Shown here: piece by piece, positions 40,796-51,033 of the stretch
How the letters are laid out: each line of letters opens with the position of its first letter
How positions within the stretch are numbered: position 1 is the stretch's first letter
Origin: CAWJPY01 sp963844865
GTDB taxonomy: Bacteria > Acidobacteriota > Thermoanaerobaculia > Thermoanaerobaculales > Sulfomarinibacteraceae
Direction of reading: 5' to 3'
Assembly (NCBI GenBank): GCA_963844865.1
Contig: CAWJPY010000012.1
Location: 186,001 to 250,000 of the forward strand
Length of the DNA: 64,000 nucleotides
Translations under genes and position numbers: made by a program
The notes under the pieces: model-generated
The model's input: the letters and a program-made list of their open reading frames with translations, nothing else
Told to the model about the DNA's origin: nothing
Databases searched by the model: none

Positions 40796-43700
40796 TCACC
40801 TGGGTGGAGTGCCGCGGCCGAAGCTGACGTAGAAGCGGCCGCCGACGAGGGCCGGGTCGTCGGGGTAGCCCAGGGCGGCGAAGTCGAGGCGGTGCTCGAC
40901 GTCGGGGTAGACCTTGCGCGTGTGCTCGGGCCGGTCCATGCCCTTGGCCCCGCGGTGACAGCGCACGCAGTTGGCGGCCTCGGCGCTGTGGCAGTCGGTG
41001 CAGCCGAGGGCCTCCTTGGCCGGGCTCACTGTGTGGTGGATGCCCGTGTACAGGGTGGTCTCCACCCAGCCGAACTGTCCGGAGTAGTCCAGGCCGACGG
41101 CCCTCATGCCGTCGCTGAGGGCCCGGTTCCAGTCGAAGTCCACCTCGTAGTCGGCGGACAGCTTGGGGATGGCCAGCACCTTGGACTGGAGATCGTAGGG
41201 CTGGACTGCGGTGTGCGCCTTGAAGGGGAAGATCCGTGCCGCCGGGTTGCGCTTGTCCCCCGACGGCGGGTTGAGGAAGACGCCCTGCCTGGGGTCGATC
41301 TTGTCGCCCACCAGGGTGACGCGGCGTGTGCCGTCGTACCACAGGTAGGTGGGCACCTGGTTCATGCCCCACTTCAGGGTCCCGACACGGGGGTCGTAGG
41401 TGCGCATCCCGTAGCGGTCCCGGTTCTGGGGCCGGTCCTTCCCGGCCGTCGAGAAGTCCTGCCGCAGCAGGGTGGGCGTGGTGCGCGCGAAGAACGGGAT
41501 GTGGCAGGTCTCGCACGAGATGGCGCGGACGTGGTCGTCCAGGTGCCGTCCCAGCATGCCCACCACGCCGTGGGGCGTGGAGCCGTGGCAGTCTTCGCAG
41601 TGGACGCGCCCCTCCAGGGCGGGTGCGGTCATGGACATGCCGGCGATGCGGTGGCGGGTGGTGGTGTGGCAGTCCTGGCAGCGCATGTCGCGCCGGCCCA
41701 TGTGCTGGTCGAGCTCGGGCGGCGGTGCGGCGAGAGCGGGCTCGAGGTCGCCGTGCTTGGCGTTGGGCGCGCCGCCACTCACGAAGTGGCACGAGCCGCA
41801 GGCGGCGCGGGACGGCCGGCCCACCCGGCGCGCCACCCCGCCCAGGTCAACGGCGGCCACGGGCATGCCCTCCGGCTGCGCGACCTTGCGGTAGCTCCCG
41901 GTGGTGTCGTGGCACACCAGGCAGTCGATGTTGGAGGGGTCGGAGAAGTCGAAGGCGGGGTCGACCACGCCGAAGCTGATGTGGCAGGTGGTGCAGGTTG
42001 TGGGGTCGGAGTCGATGGCGATGCAGTAGTTGCTGACGATCCGCTGCAGGCTCACGTCGGACCGGTGCTGGTAGCCCACCAGGGTGGGCGACTGGCCCCT
42101 CCAGTTCCAGTGCGCGGTGGCCAGCAGGTCCTCGACGACCTTGGCGTGGCAGCCCAGGCAGGCCCGCGTGGTCTCCTGGGGGGAGGGCCGCTCGCCCAGC
42201 TTCACCAGCAGTGAGTGGTCGGGCGTCCACGGATGGTGGCAGGAGTTGCACTCGGTCGGGGCGGGCGCGGGCTGCATGTGCTGCTCGTGGCAGCCGATGC
42301 ACTGGCGGTGGTAGGCCCCCTTGAGCCCGAGCCGGGCCGGGTCGTCGGCCTCGTTCGGCAGGCGGTGGCAGCGGGCGCAGGACTGCGGGGGGTTCTCCTT
42401 CATGTCCTCGTGGCAGGACGCACAGGGCCCCCCGAGGGTCACCCCGATGGAGTCATGGAGCTCGACGATGCTTTCGCCGACCCGGTCGTTGGCGTCCCAG
42501 GAGTAGCGGTGGTGGCAGACGCCGCAGTCCCCTCCCGCGATCTCGTCGTGGATGCGGTGGGCGAAGGCCACCGGCTCGTAGTCGTCCGAGGCAGCGTTCA
42601 GCAGGGGGTTGGAGAGGACGTAGCGCCGGCGGTAGCGCTCCGGCCGCAAGGGCGGCGCTCCCGACGGCGGTTCCACGTGCACCGGTTTGGCCGCGATCAC
42701 CCGCTGCACCTGAGCCACGGTGCGCTCCGAAGCGGCGACCGCCGACCGGTGGACCAGGTTGTAGGCGGCGACGAAGCCGACCAGCACGGCCACCGCGGAA
42801 ATCCTGATCACCCAGGTCAGGTGGGGGGATACCGTGCGCGCCCGCTCCTCCCGCAGCAGCGCCCGCTGCTCGGCGGTCTCGGGAACGTAGCCGGGGAGGA
42901 TGGGGAAGAAGGTCACCAGCAGCCGGTAGCAGAAGAGGATGCTGGAGACGATGGCGACGGTCATGGCGATCTCGCCCACCGACGGGAAGTACCGGGTGGT
43001 GGCGTAGGGCGGGACGTAGCCCACCAGGAAGACGTTGATCCGGTTCAGGATCACCCCGAAGATGACGAGCGCCACCGCGAAGAACAGCCAGCCCATGGAG
43101 CGTCGCACCGCCTTGACGAGGAGGAGCAGGAACGGGGCGACCACGCCGATGAGGATCTCGATCACGAGGGAGATGGTGGCGCCAGGGTTGTCCAGGAAGT
43201 CGATCTGGTTGTGGCGGACGACGAGGTCCGCGATCTTCACCACCCCGTAGGCGCCGATGAACCAGGGGATGATGCGCGCCAGGGGGGTCAGGAGCTCCAT
43301 CTCTGCCTTGCGGCCGAAGCTGATGTTGGCGTAGATCGACTCCAGGATCACCATCGCGAAGCCGACCATGAACGCCGACAGCAGGAACAGCAGGGGCAGG
43401 ATGGAGGTGTCCCAGATGGCGCTGGTCTTGGTGGTGGCGATGAGCATCAGGGTGCCGAGGGAGGACTGGTGCATGCAGGACAGGACCACCCCGGCGACCA
43501 CGAAGATGGGCAGCGCGATTTTCACCGCCGAGTGCAGGGCGTGGATGGGGCGTTCCAGGCGGCGCAGCAGCCTCCCGCCCGGGGAGCTCTCTCCGATCCT
43601 GTCCTCCAGGCCCTCCAGGATGGATGGGCTCATCTCGATCGACAGGATGATCAGGTAGAAGGTGACGCACATGGCCACCTCGAAGAGCACGGAGTTGCCC

Positions 43701-44077
43701 TGCCAGTGGAAGAGCGGCTGCCATGCGTTCCAGTAGCGGCCGAGGTCGAAGAGCAGGGCGATGGCCACCCAGAGGTAGCCCAGGAAGGCGGTCAGCAGTG
43801 CCGGCCGCAGCAGCGGCCGGTACTTCCTGCGGCCGAAGATCTCCACCAGGGCGGCGGTGAGGAAGCCTCCGGCCGCCAGGGCGACGCCGCAGGCCACGTC
43901 GAAGGCGATCCAGATGCCCCAGGGGTTGTGGTTGTCCAGGTTGGTCACCGTGCCCAGGCCGAGGAAGAGGCGGGTGACCCCGAAGGAGAAGCCGATCCCC
44001 ATGAGGATCAGCAGGGTCAGGGTGCCGAAGGTGAAGAAGGGCTTGGTGAGGCGGTGAGGGTGGTCGTTCGAGCTCAT
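40796..44077 (-). CDS. NrfD/HybB-type quinone-interacting membrane subunit fused to a 14-haem cytochrome c
   Basis: 1093 residues. Residues 1-410 are a ten-helix NrfD/PsrC-type membrane protein (PFFTFGTLTLLILMGIGFSFG; SCMHQSSLGTLM, the HybB-type His motif; ILPGY). An eleventh helix (about 415-440, VIRISAVAVLVGFVAAYNLV) leads to a periplasmic domain with fourteen CxxCH motifs between about residues 515 and 1040: CGVCH, CASCH, CARCH, CIGCH, CNSCH, CLGCH, CTTCH, CLVCH, CGSCH, CQDCH, CEDCH, CETCH, CTDCH, CVRCH. In known Hmc/Tmc/Nrf complexes the NrfD and cytochrome parts are separate subunits. Here one chain could pass electrons from quinol straight to haem. Partner: the iron-sulfur gene that overlaps its start by four bases. 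The terminal acceptor is unknown; resemblance to octahaem tetrathionate reductases is possible but not shown. Confidence 0.85.
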   Translation of the reverse strand: MSSNDHPHRLTKPFFTFGTLTLLILMGIGFSFGVTRLFLGLGTVTNLDNHNPWGIWIAFDVACGVALAAGGFLTAALVEIFGRRKYRPLLRPALLTAFLGYLWVAIALLFDLGRYWNAWQPLFHWQGNSVLFEVAMCVTFYLIILSIEMSPSILEGLEDRIGESSPGGRLLRRLERPIHALHSAVKIALPIFVVAGVVLSCMHQSSLGTLMLIATTKTSAIWDTSILPLLFLLSAFMVGFAMVILESIYANISFGRKAEMELLTPLARIIPWFIGAYGVVKIADLVVRHNQIDFLDNPGATISLVIEILIGVVAPFLLLLVKAVRRSMGWLFFAVALVIFGVILNRINVFLVGYVPPYATTRYFPSVGEIAMTVAIVSSILFCYRLLVTFFPILPGYVPETAEQRALLREERARTVSPHLTWVIRISAVAVLVGFVAAYNLVHRSAVAASERTVAQVQRVIAAKPVHVEPPSGAPPLRPERYRRRYVLSNPLLNAASDDYEPVAFAHRIHDEIAGGDCGVCHHRYSWDANDRVGESIVELHDSIGVTLGGPCASCHEDMKENPPQSCARCHRLPNEADDPARLGLKGAYHRQCIGCHEQHMQPAPAPTECNSCHHPWTPDHSLLVKLGERPSPQETTRACLGCHAKVVEDLLATAHWNWRGQSPTLVGYQHRSDVSLQRIVSNYCIAIDSDPTTCTTCHISFGVVDPAFDFSDPSNIDCLVCHDTTGSYRKVAQPEGMPVAAVDLGGVARRVGRPSRAACGSCHFVSGGAPNAKHGDLEPALAAPPPELDQHMGRRDMRCQDCHTTTRHRIAGMSMTAPALEGRVHCEDCHGSTPHGVVGMLGRHLDDHVRAISCETCHIPFFARTTPTLLRQDFSTAGKDRPQNRDRYGMRTYDPRVGTLKWGMNQVPTYLWYDGTRRVTLVGDKIDPRQGVFLNPPSGDKRNPAARIFPFKAHTAVQPYDLQSKVLAIPKLSADYEVDFDWNRALSDGMRAVGLDYSGQFGWVETTLYTGIHHTVSPAKEALGCTDCHSAEAANCVRCHRGAKGMDRPEHTRKVYPDVEHRLDFAALGYPDDPALVGGRFYVSFGRGTPPR

Positions 44078-45024
44078 CTCCCGCCTCCGTCCGCCGGCGG
44101 CTCCTGTGGCGAATCGGCATCCTCGTCGCGCTCGGACTCGTCTCGCCGGTGATTGAGCCACATGATCCCGAACAGCGTCCCGTACAGGGCGACGGGGAGG
44201 ATGCCGTACTTGAAGATGCCGTGCTGGATGGACTCGGTGCGCAGGGCCGGCGCGCGGTCCGGCAGCTCGAGGAGGCCGATCTCTCTGACCGGCCGGCCGC
44301 TCAGGTAGAGCCAGCCGGTGCCGCCCACCTCGTGCTCCCCGTAGACGTGCTGCAGGTAGCGGTCGGACCGCTCCTCGAGGCGTTGGTGGGCGATGGCCAG
44401 GAGATCGGCGCGCTTGCCGAAGACCAGGGCCTCGGTGGGGCAGGCGGCGGCGCAGGCGGGGTCGGCGCCGCCGCGCTCGGTGGTGTCGGTGCAGAACTCG
44501 CACTTGCGCATCTTGGGCGCCAGCGCGACGTCGAACTGGTAGGTGGGGATCTCGAAGGGGCAGGCCACCATGCAGTAGCGGCAGCCGATGCAGATGGTGG
44601 GGTCATACACCACGGCGCCGTCGGTGGCCTTGGTGAGCGCCCCGACGATGCAGGCCGACACGCAGGAGGGGATGAGGCAGTGCATGCACTGCACCTTGGC
44701 GAAGGTCATGGGCAGCCCCGCCTGGTCGGGCGACGGGCTTCCCGGGAACTGGTTGACGACGGTGAAGGCGTTCGGTGAGGGGCGCCGGAAGCGGCGCAGC
44801 GCCTCGCGGTCGGAGAACGGCTGTGAGGTGCGGGGGAGGTGGTTGCGCCGGTTGCACGCCTCCTCGCACTTGCGGCAGCCGATGCACAGGGTGGTGTCCA
44901 CCAGCACGCTCACGAAGTCGGGCGACTCGGGGTGCCTGCCGCTCGCGCCCTCCGCCTCTGCGGTGCACACGGCCGCGGCAGCGGCGGCCCCCCCCATGAA
45001 CGCCCGCCGGTTGAACGGCCTCAT
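44074..45024 (-). CDS. HybA/HmcB-type four-cluster ferredoxin-like subunit
   Basis: 316 residues. A Tat-type leader (NRRAFMGGAAAAAAV, twin Arg) exports the folded protein. Four cysteine clusters follow: CIGCRKCEEAC, CMHCLIPSCVSAC, CIGCRYCMVACP, and CEFCTDTTERGGADPACAAACP, the pattern of proteins with four [4Fe-4S] clusters. A C-terminal transmembrane anchor (about 275-295, GIFKYGILPVALYGTLFGIMWL) holds it to the membrane. It would pass electrons between the periplasm side and the NrfD-type subunit encoded next; the genes overlap by ATGA. ATG 45024 follows GGAGGG. Confidence 0.92.
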   Translation of the reverse strand: MRPFNRRAFMGGAAAAAAVCTAEAEGASGRHPESPDFVSVLVDTTLCIGCRKCEEACNRRNHLPRTSQPFSDREALRRFRRPSPNAFTVVNQFPGSPSPDQAGLPMTFAKVQCMHCLIPSCVSACIVGALTKATDGAVVYDPTICIGCRYCMVACPFEIPTYQFDVALAPKMRKCEFCTDTTERGGADPACAAACPTEALVFGKRADLLAIAHQRLEERSDRYLQHVYGEHEVGGTGWLYLSGRPVREIGLLELPDRAPALRTESIQHGIFKYGILPVALYGTLFGIMWLNHRRDESERDEDADSPQEPPADGGGR

Positions 45025-45236
45025 GATCGCCCTCCATCCACCGCTCGAGGTTGTCGGAGCCTTTACATGAATTGTGCCACAACCGGGGCGCGCCGTGGGG
45101 ATCTCCCGGGACGGCCGGAACGTGCCGTCTCGGCGGTGCCGTCGGCGAGCAGCCGGCGGGGCGCACACGGGAGCGACGACGAGAAAAACACATCATCGGC
45201 CGCATCTCTCTGCCACCCGTGACAGTATTGACGGGC

Positions 45237-45292
45237 CGGTGCCACCCATCACGACCGTCACGGAGTCGCCCGTGCGCGCGGTGCCACCCATC
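45237..45292. repeat. Direct repeat CGGTGCCACCCATC
   Basis: CGGTGCCACCCATC occurs at 45237-45250 and again at 45279-45292, 42 bp apart, in the 350-bp gap upstream of the iron-sulfur gene. A shorter TGCCACCC lies at about 45211. These may be binding sites for a regulator of the respiratory pair, or short mobile elements. No gene is recognised in 45025-45374. Confidence 0.5.
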
Positions 45293-45374
45293 AACGGCCA
45301 CCGGAATCCGATTCCTCCGCGGCGCGCTGCGTCTCCCGGGGAGGTGCGCCACGCCGGAACGACCGCTGTGGGAG

Positions 45375-45720
45375 ATGTGCAGTCATCCCCACGACGTGGA
45401 GGCGTTGGCCGGGCCCGCACCGGGCACCTTCGACGAGGCTCGGGACAACCGGTGTCCCATCTGCAAGGCCGCCTCCAGATCGCCGACATCCTCGTCAGCC
45501 GCCCGGTCTCCGAGGCGGCCAAGCAGCGCATCGACCTGTGGTCCGGGTGAATCGCCGGCGCTCTGCTGGAGGCAGAGCTCGACGCGGCGGTTCGGGGCGC
45601 GGGGTTGGTCGACTTCAGCATCACCTGGAGGAAGGCGGTGTTCGAGGGTGCGCCGCAGAGCTCGAGCGCGGCCGCATTCGGCACGGTCGGAATCAACTAC
45701 CGCGCCTCCAGACCCCGGTA
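45375..45720 (+). pseudogene. C-terminal remnant of an arsenite-methyltransferase-like protein
   Basis: Pieces of a methyltransferase C-terminus appear in successive frames. IADILVSRPVSEAAKQRIDLWSG ends near 45550. GALLEAELDAAVRGAGLVDF with SITWRKAVFEGAP follows, ending YRASRPR and a stop near 45720. The order matches the last 90 residues of ArsM-type SAM methyltransferases (a segment like RRDVALWTGCVAGALLEAEY). The upstream part from ATG 45375 (MCSHPHDVEALAGPAPGTFDEARDNRCPIC) does not match, and the SAM-binding half is missing. I take this as a dead fragment left by deletion. Confidence 0.5.
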
Positions 45721-45803
45721 AACCGCGGGCGGTTCCTCCTCGCAGGATCCACGACCGCCCGCTTGCCGAGCGTGAGCGCGAGGAGCCCTCGGTCGGGCGC
45801 CGA

Positions 45804-46709
45804 TCACCGCGGCTGCGTCGTCGTGATGGAGACGCCCCCCGTCAGCTTCTGGATGACGCCCTCCAGATCGGCGTCGAACTCCCGTGGCTTCTCCATGAAC
45901 AGGAAGTGGCCGACGCCGTCCATGGGGACCACGTCGAAGTCGGCGTGGTACGCGCGGTTTCCGTCCACGTTGGTGGGGAAGACGGTGGAGTTGATGCAGC
46001 GGACGGGGACCGCAGGGGGAACCGCGGCCAGGGCAGCTGCCAAGTCGTAGTCTACGAACTGCCGCATCAGGGCGGTGCCCACCTCCGGCGAACCGGAGCA
46101 CATGCTGTCGGCGACCCGCCCCATCAGCTCCGCGTCGGCCTGCGGGGGAAACATCTGGGACACGAAGCCGCGGCAGGTCCCGGGGAAGTCCGTCTCCAGG
46201 GCGTCGAGGAAGGCCTTCGTCTGCTCGGGGTCCCACTTCTGGTCGGCGTCCTGGAGGGCGTCCACGGCGACGACGCCCATCACCCGTTCGGGGACCAGGC
46301 GCGCCACCTCGAGGGCGACCGGGCCGCCCATGGAGTGCCCGACCAGGATCGCGGGACCGAGGTCGAGGTGCTCCAGCACCGCCACCACGTCACCCCCGAA
46401 GGCCTCCAGGGGCCAGCCGGGACGGGTCATGCCCGAACGTCCGTGGCCGCCGAGGTCGATGGTGACCACCGTGTAGTGGGGGGCGAAGGCGTCCACCTGG
46501 GCCGACCAGTAGGTCTGATCGCACATCCAGCCGTGAATGAAGAGGAGAGCCGGCGAGCCACTGCCGGCGACGGTGTAGGCGATGGGCACGCCGTCGGGTG
46601 CGGTGGCGGTCCCGGGGCCCGCCACCGGGGCGATGGCGGCGGGTGGAGGCGCCGGCCCCCCGCAGCCGAGGAGGGCGACGAGCCCGATCATGAACGCGGC
46701 CTTCTTCAT
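45804..46709 (-). CDS. Alpha/beta hydrolase lipoprotein
   Basis: 301 residues. The leader ends in a lipobox Cys (IGLVALLGCGG). The alpha/beta-hydrolase fold is complete: LLFIHGWMCDQTYWSAQ (oxyanion HGW), nucleophile Ser in ILVGHSMGGPVALEVA, and a C-terminal His in MDGVGHFLFMEKP. It is of the haloperoxidase/carboxylesterase type; the substrate cannot be told. ATG 46709 follows GGGAGG. It lies 120 bp downstream of the sigma-54 activator gene in the same direction and may be read through from it. Confidence 0.9.
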   Translation of the reverse strand: MKKAAFMIGLVALLGCGGPAPPPAAIAPVAGPGTATAPDGVPIAYTVAGSGSPALLFIHGWMCDQTYWSAQVDAFAPHYTVVTIDLGGHGRSGMTRPGWPLEAFGGDVVAVLEHLDLGPAILVGHSMGGPVALEVARLVPERVMGVVAVDALQDADQKWDPEQTKAFLDALETDFPGTCRGFVSQMFPPQADAELMGRVADSMCSGSPEVGTALMRQFVDYDLAAALAAVPPAVPVRCINSTVFPTNVDGNRAYHADFDVVPMDGVGHFLFMEKPREFDADLEGVIQKLTGGVSITTTQPR

Positions 46710-46828
46710 GGTGATGTCCTCCCTGATGAGGTCGCCATGGTAACGCGTCCGTGGCGGCCCGGCGACCGACGGGCGTGCGACCCGTCATCACGGCCTCATC
46801 GCACGAGGCGCTCCAGGGGGCCGTCGTC

Positions 46829-48409
<1,581 letters not shown>

Positions 48410-48412
<3 letters not shown>

Positions 48413-48482
48413 ATTTCAAGGATATGGTCTGTGGCCGCCAAATGCCATGGTATTACGAGCATATTTCACGGATCGTGGTCTG
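48410..48482. promoter_or_regulatory. Two direct-repeat upstream activator sites
   Basis: Two near-identical sites lie 50 bp apart (start to start): 48410-48431 and 48460-48482. Each begins CATATTTCA, then one variable base, GGAT, one or two variable bases, then TGGTCTG. About 20 of 22 positions agree. The distance to the sigma-54 promoter (centres about 80 and 130 bp upstream of the likely start) suits an enhancer-binding protein, and 50 bp is near five helical turns, so both face the same side of the DNA. The first site overlaps the start codon of the activator gene itself. Confidence 0.72.
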
Positions 48483-48523
48483 GCACTCGAGAAAGACGCC
48501 GCCGGCACGGCCTCTCCGCGTCC

Positions 48524-48538
48524 GGCACGGGGGTTGCT
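48524..48538 (+). promoter_or_regulatory. Sigma-54 (-24/-12) promoter for cysC
   Basis: GGCACGGGGGTTGCT matches the consensus GGCACG-N4-TTGC[A/T] at every fixed position, with GG and GC separated by exactly ten bases. It lies 77 bp upstream of the cysC start codon. Transcription should begin near 48549 and leave a leader of about 64 nt. With the divergent sigma-54 activator gene this forms a complete regulatory unit. Confidence 0.85.
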
Positions 48539-48612
48539 TCTCGGTGATCGTCCCCCCACCCCGGCGGGTCGATCCTGGCCGGAAACGCGGGCAGGGGACA
48601 GAGGGAGGAGGC

Positions 48613-49251
48613 ATGGCGCAGCCGAAGAGCGAGAACATCACCGTCACCGTCCCCAAGGTGGAGCGTCACGAGCGAGAGGCCATCCTGGGCCAGCGCGGCG
48701 TCACCGTCTGGTTCACCGGGCTCAGCGCCTCGGGCAAGACTACCGTGGCCCTGCTCGTGGACCAGATCCTCACTGCGCGCGGCCACTACTGCTGCGTGCT
48801 GGACGGCGACAACATCCGTCACGGGCTCAACCGGGACCTCGGGTTCAGCCCCGGGGACCGCAACGAGAACATCCGGCGCATCGGCGAGGTCTCCAAGCTG
48901 TTCGCCGGCAACGGCGCCATCGCGCTGACGGCGTTCATCTCGCCCTACCGGGAGGACCGCGACCGCAACCGGGCCATCCACGCCCCCGGGGACTTCGTGG
49001 AGGTCCACGTGGACTGCCCCCTCAAGGTCTGCGAGGCGCGGGATCCCCGTGGTCTCTACCAGCGGGCCCGGGTCGGCGAGATTCCCGAGTTCACCGGCAT
49101 CTCGGCGCCATACGAGCCGCCGTTGCACCCGGAGGTCGTGCTCAGGACCAACCTCGAGTCCCCCAACGAGAGCGCCGCCAAGGTGGTCGAGTACCTCGAG
49201 CGGAACGGCTACCTCCAGCCCCGGGTGCTCGAGACCGTGGGGGCGCGGTGA
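48613..49251 (+). CDS. cysC: Adenylylsulfate kinase
   Basis: 212 residues. It phosphorylates adenosine 5'-phosphosulfate (APS) with ATP to form PAPS, the sulfate donor for assimilation and sulfation. Walker A GLSASGKTT near residue 36, CVLDGDNIRHGLNRDLGFSPGDRNENIRRIGEV, FISPYREDRDRNR, the PLKVCEARDPRGLYQRARVGEIPEFTGISAPYE motif and the APPEPELVLRT-like ending are typical. No CysN/CysD ATP sulfurylase is adjacent. ATG 48613 follows GAGGGAGGAGG. It is under the sigma-54 promoter at 48524 and probably co-transcribed with the DsrC-like gene 80 bp downstream. Confidence 0.93.
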   Translation: MAQPKSENITVTVPKVERHEREAILGQRGVTVWFTGLSASGKTTVALLVDQILTARGHYCCVLDGDNIRHGLNRDLGFSPGDRNENIRRIGEVSKLFAGNGAIALTAFISPYREDRDRNRAIHAPGDFVEVHVDCPLKVCEARDPRGLYQRARVGEIPEFTGISAPYEPPLHPEVVLRTNLESPNESAAKVVEYLERNGYLQPRVLETVGAR

Positions 49252-49331
49252 GTGGTGCTCGGGGGCTGGTCGGTCAGGCCCCGGCACCCGGAGGGGCGTG
49301 ACGAACGACGGGAAGGAGAAAGGAGGTCGAG

Positions 49332-49640
49332 ATGACGAGCGTGATCGGGCTGCAGAAGGCGTACGAGGTCGATGCCCGCGGGTTCCTGGTCCGTCCCGAG
49401 GACTGGGATGAGGAGTTCGCCGAGCGGACGGCGCCCGAGGTCGGCATCACCGAGGGACTGACGGGGGAGCACTGGAGCGTGATCCGCTTCGTGCGGGAGA
49501 CATACGCCAGACACCGGCAGGTGCCCCTGGTCCACGTCACCTGCATCAACAACGGGCTCAAGACCAGGGATCTGAAGCGGCTGTTCCCGGCGGGATACCA
49601 CCGCGGGGCGGTCAAGCTGGCCGGCCTCCGCTTCTCCTGA
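49332..49640 (+). CDS. DsrC/TusE-family protein lacking the redox cysteines
   Basis: 102 residues. The fold-defining motifs are GFLVRPEDWDEEFAERTA and LTGEHWSVIRFVRETYARHRQVPLVHV, then DLKRLFPAGYHRGAVKLAGL, aligning with the DsrC/TusE consensus GG..KQACKIAGLPKPTGC. Both functional cysteines are gone: the first is Val (AVKLAG) and the C-terminal CxG tail is replaced by RFS. Such cysteine-free relatives cannot carry persulfide and may be regulatory (RspA-like). ATG 49332 has AGGAGG upstream (GAGAAAGGAGGTCGAG). Its only neighbour in the operon is cysC. Confidence 0.82.
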   Translation: MTSVIGLQKAYEVDARGFLVRPEDWDEEFAERTAPEVGITEGLTGEHWSVIRFVRETYARHRQVPLVHVTCINNGLKTRDLKRLFPAGYHRGAVKLAGLRFS

Positions 49641-49760
49641 TGCGCCGGTAGCGGGAGAGCGACTGACGAGGGGGAACGCACTCAGGTCGCGGCTCGCGGC
49701 CGCCGGCCGCACCGTCCAGACACGCCTCGCGGCTGACGGCCGCGGGGCGCCGTGCTCGGG

Positions 49761-50780
49761 CTAGAAGCGCTCCCGGATCCAGGAGGTGATCAGATCGAGC
49801 ACCTCGGGCGCGATGGTGGTGTCGATGGTCGGGTACTCGCTCACGGCGCCGGTGGTGGCGGGCTGGAAGAGGTGGTTGAGGCCGGGAAGGACCCGCACTG
49901 TGACGTCGCTGTTGCCCCCCTCGAGCAGCGCCGTCACGATCTCGGGGACGTTCTGGGCCGGGCTGACCTGGAGGTCTCGACTGCCGTCGAGGACGAGGGC
50001 CGGCACCGTGACCCGTCGCAGCGCGATCCGCGGGTCGAGGGTGAGGGCGTAGCGGAACCATGGGGTCGTGATGCGGGCGAGCTCGCGGTCCACGGTGCCT
50101 GCCAGCGTCTCGGCACCCGAATGCTTCGCCCCCGCCACCCGGCCCTCCTGGAACACCACCAGCGCCTCCATGGCGTTCCTCACCTGGTCCGCGGGCGCAT
50201 CGGACTCGACGGCGCGCAGCAGCTCCTCGTCGCGGTTCTGCGCCCCCGACCCGGTGATGAGCACCGCGCCGGGGAAGGGCCCCGCGCCCTCGGGCACCGC
50301 CACCGTCCCGGCCAGGGTGATGTCGCCGCTGGCGAACGTGATGTCCTCGGTCCGGTACGGGAACGGGGGCTTCGGGTCCTGGGGCCGGGCCGGCAGGGGC
50401 GCGCGCTCATCCCGCCTCAGGCGGAACGAGAACGTCTGGCCCGACTGCGAGAACGGGCCGCGGATCGTGCCGTCGTCTTTGAGAGTGCCGTCGAAGGTCG
50501 GGGCGCCGGGGACGCCGGCGATGGCGAAGCCGATGGCGGCGCCGTCCACGTGGACGGCGGTCAGCGGCAGGCCGATCGCGCTCTGCACGGGGATGTCGAT
50601 GGTGCCCTTCCACCCGTCGGGGCCCCGCTCGAGGTCCACGCGGATGCCCAGCTCGGCGCCGGGCAGCTCCACCGCCCCCTCCCAGTGGCCCGCGTACCCG
50701 GGTTCGGCCCCGCCCGCGGGTGGCGCCGACCAGGCCAGGACGAGCACCGCGAGGGCTGCCGCTGCGATGTGCCGTTTCAC
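49761..50780 (-). CDS. Secreted alpha/beta hydrolase with internal deletion
   Basis: 339 residues from GTG 50780 (GGGGGAGGA upstream). Signal peptide (AAALAVLVLAWSAPPAGG), then a beta-sandwich domain (YAGHWEGAVELPGAELGIRVDLERGPDGWKGTIDIPVQSAIGLPL), then a hydrolase start (DITLAGTVAVPEGAGPFPGAVLITGSGAQNRDEELL). At this point, where the family has a lid and the GHSEGG nucleophile elbow (roughly 100 residues), it jumps to ESDAPADQVRNAMEAL and to the tail VPALVLDGSRDLQVSP and VRVLPGLNHLFQ. The catalytic Asp and His are present but the nucleophile Ser is absent. The frame is kept. Either the enzyme is dead or the deletion is an assembly fault. Confidence 0.78.
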   Translation of the reverse strand: MKRHIAAAALAVLVLAWSAPPAGGAEPGYAGHWEGAVELPGAELGIRVDLERGPDGWKGTIDIPVQSAIGLPLTAVHVDGAAIGFAIAGVPGAPTFDGTLKDDGTIRGPFSQSGQTFSFRLRRDERAPLPARPQDPKPPFPYRTEDITFASGDITLAGTVAVPEGAGPFPGAVLITGSGAQNRDEELLRAVESDAPADQVRNAMEALVVFQEGRVAGAKHSGAETLAGTVDRELARITTPWFRYALTLDPRIALRRVTVPALVLDGSRDLQVSPAQNVPEIVTALLEGGNSDVTVRVLPGLNHLFQPATTGAVSEYPTIDTTIAPEVLDLITSWIRERF

Positions 50781-51033
50781 TCCGTCCTCCCCCCAGGGCC
50801 AACCTGAACCGGTTCCGGTGCGTGGGGCCACATTGGTACTCTACCCCTTTGCGGTGCTCTGGCGCCGAGGACGACATCCAGGGGAGATGGTGGGAGGAAA
50901 ACGCGACTGCCCCGTGCCAGGGGGCGTCAGAACGCGTCGACGCGGATGCCGGCACCTCGTCGGGGTCCCTGCCCCGCACCTGCCGGCCGCCGCCGAATGT
51001 CCCCCCGCCGAGGGCTGCTCCGGTCGAAGGAGA

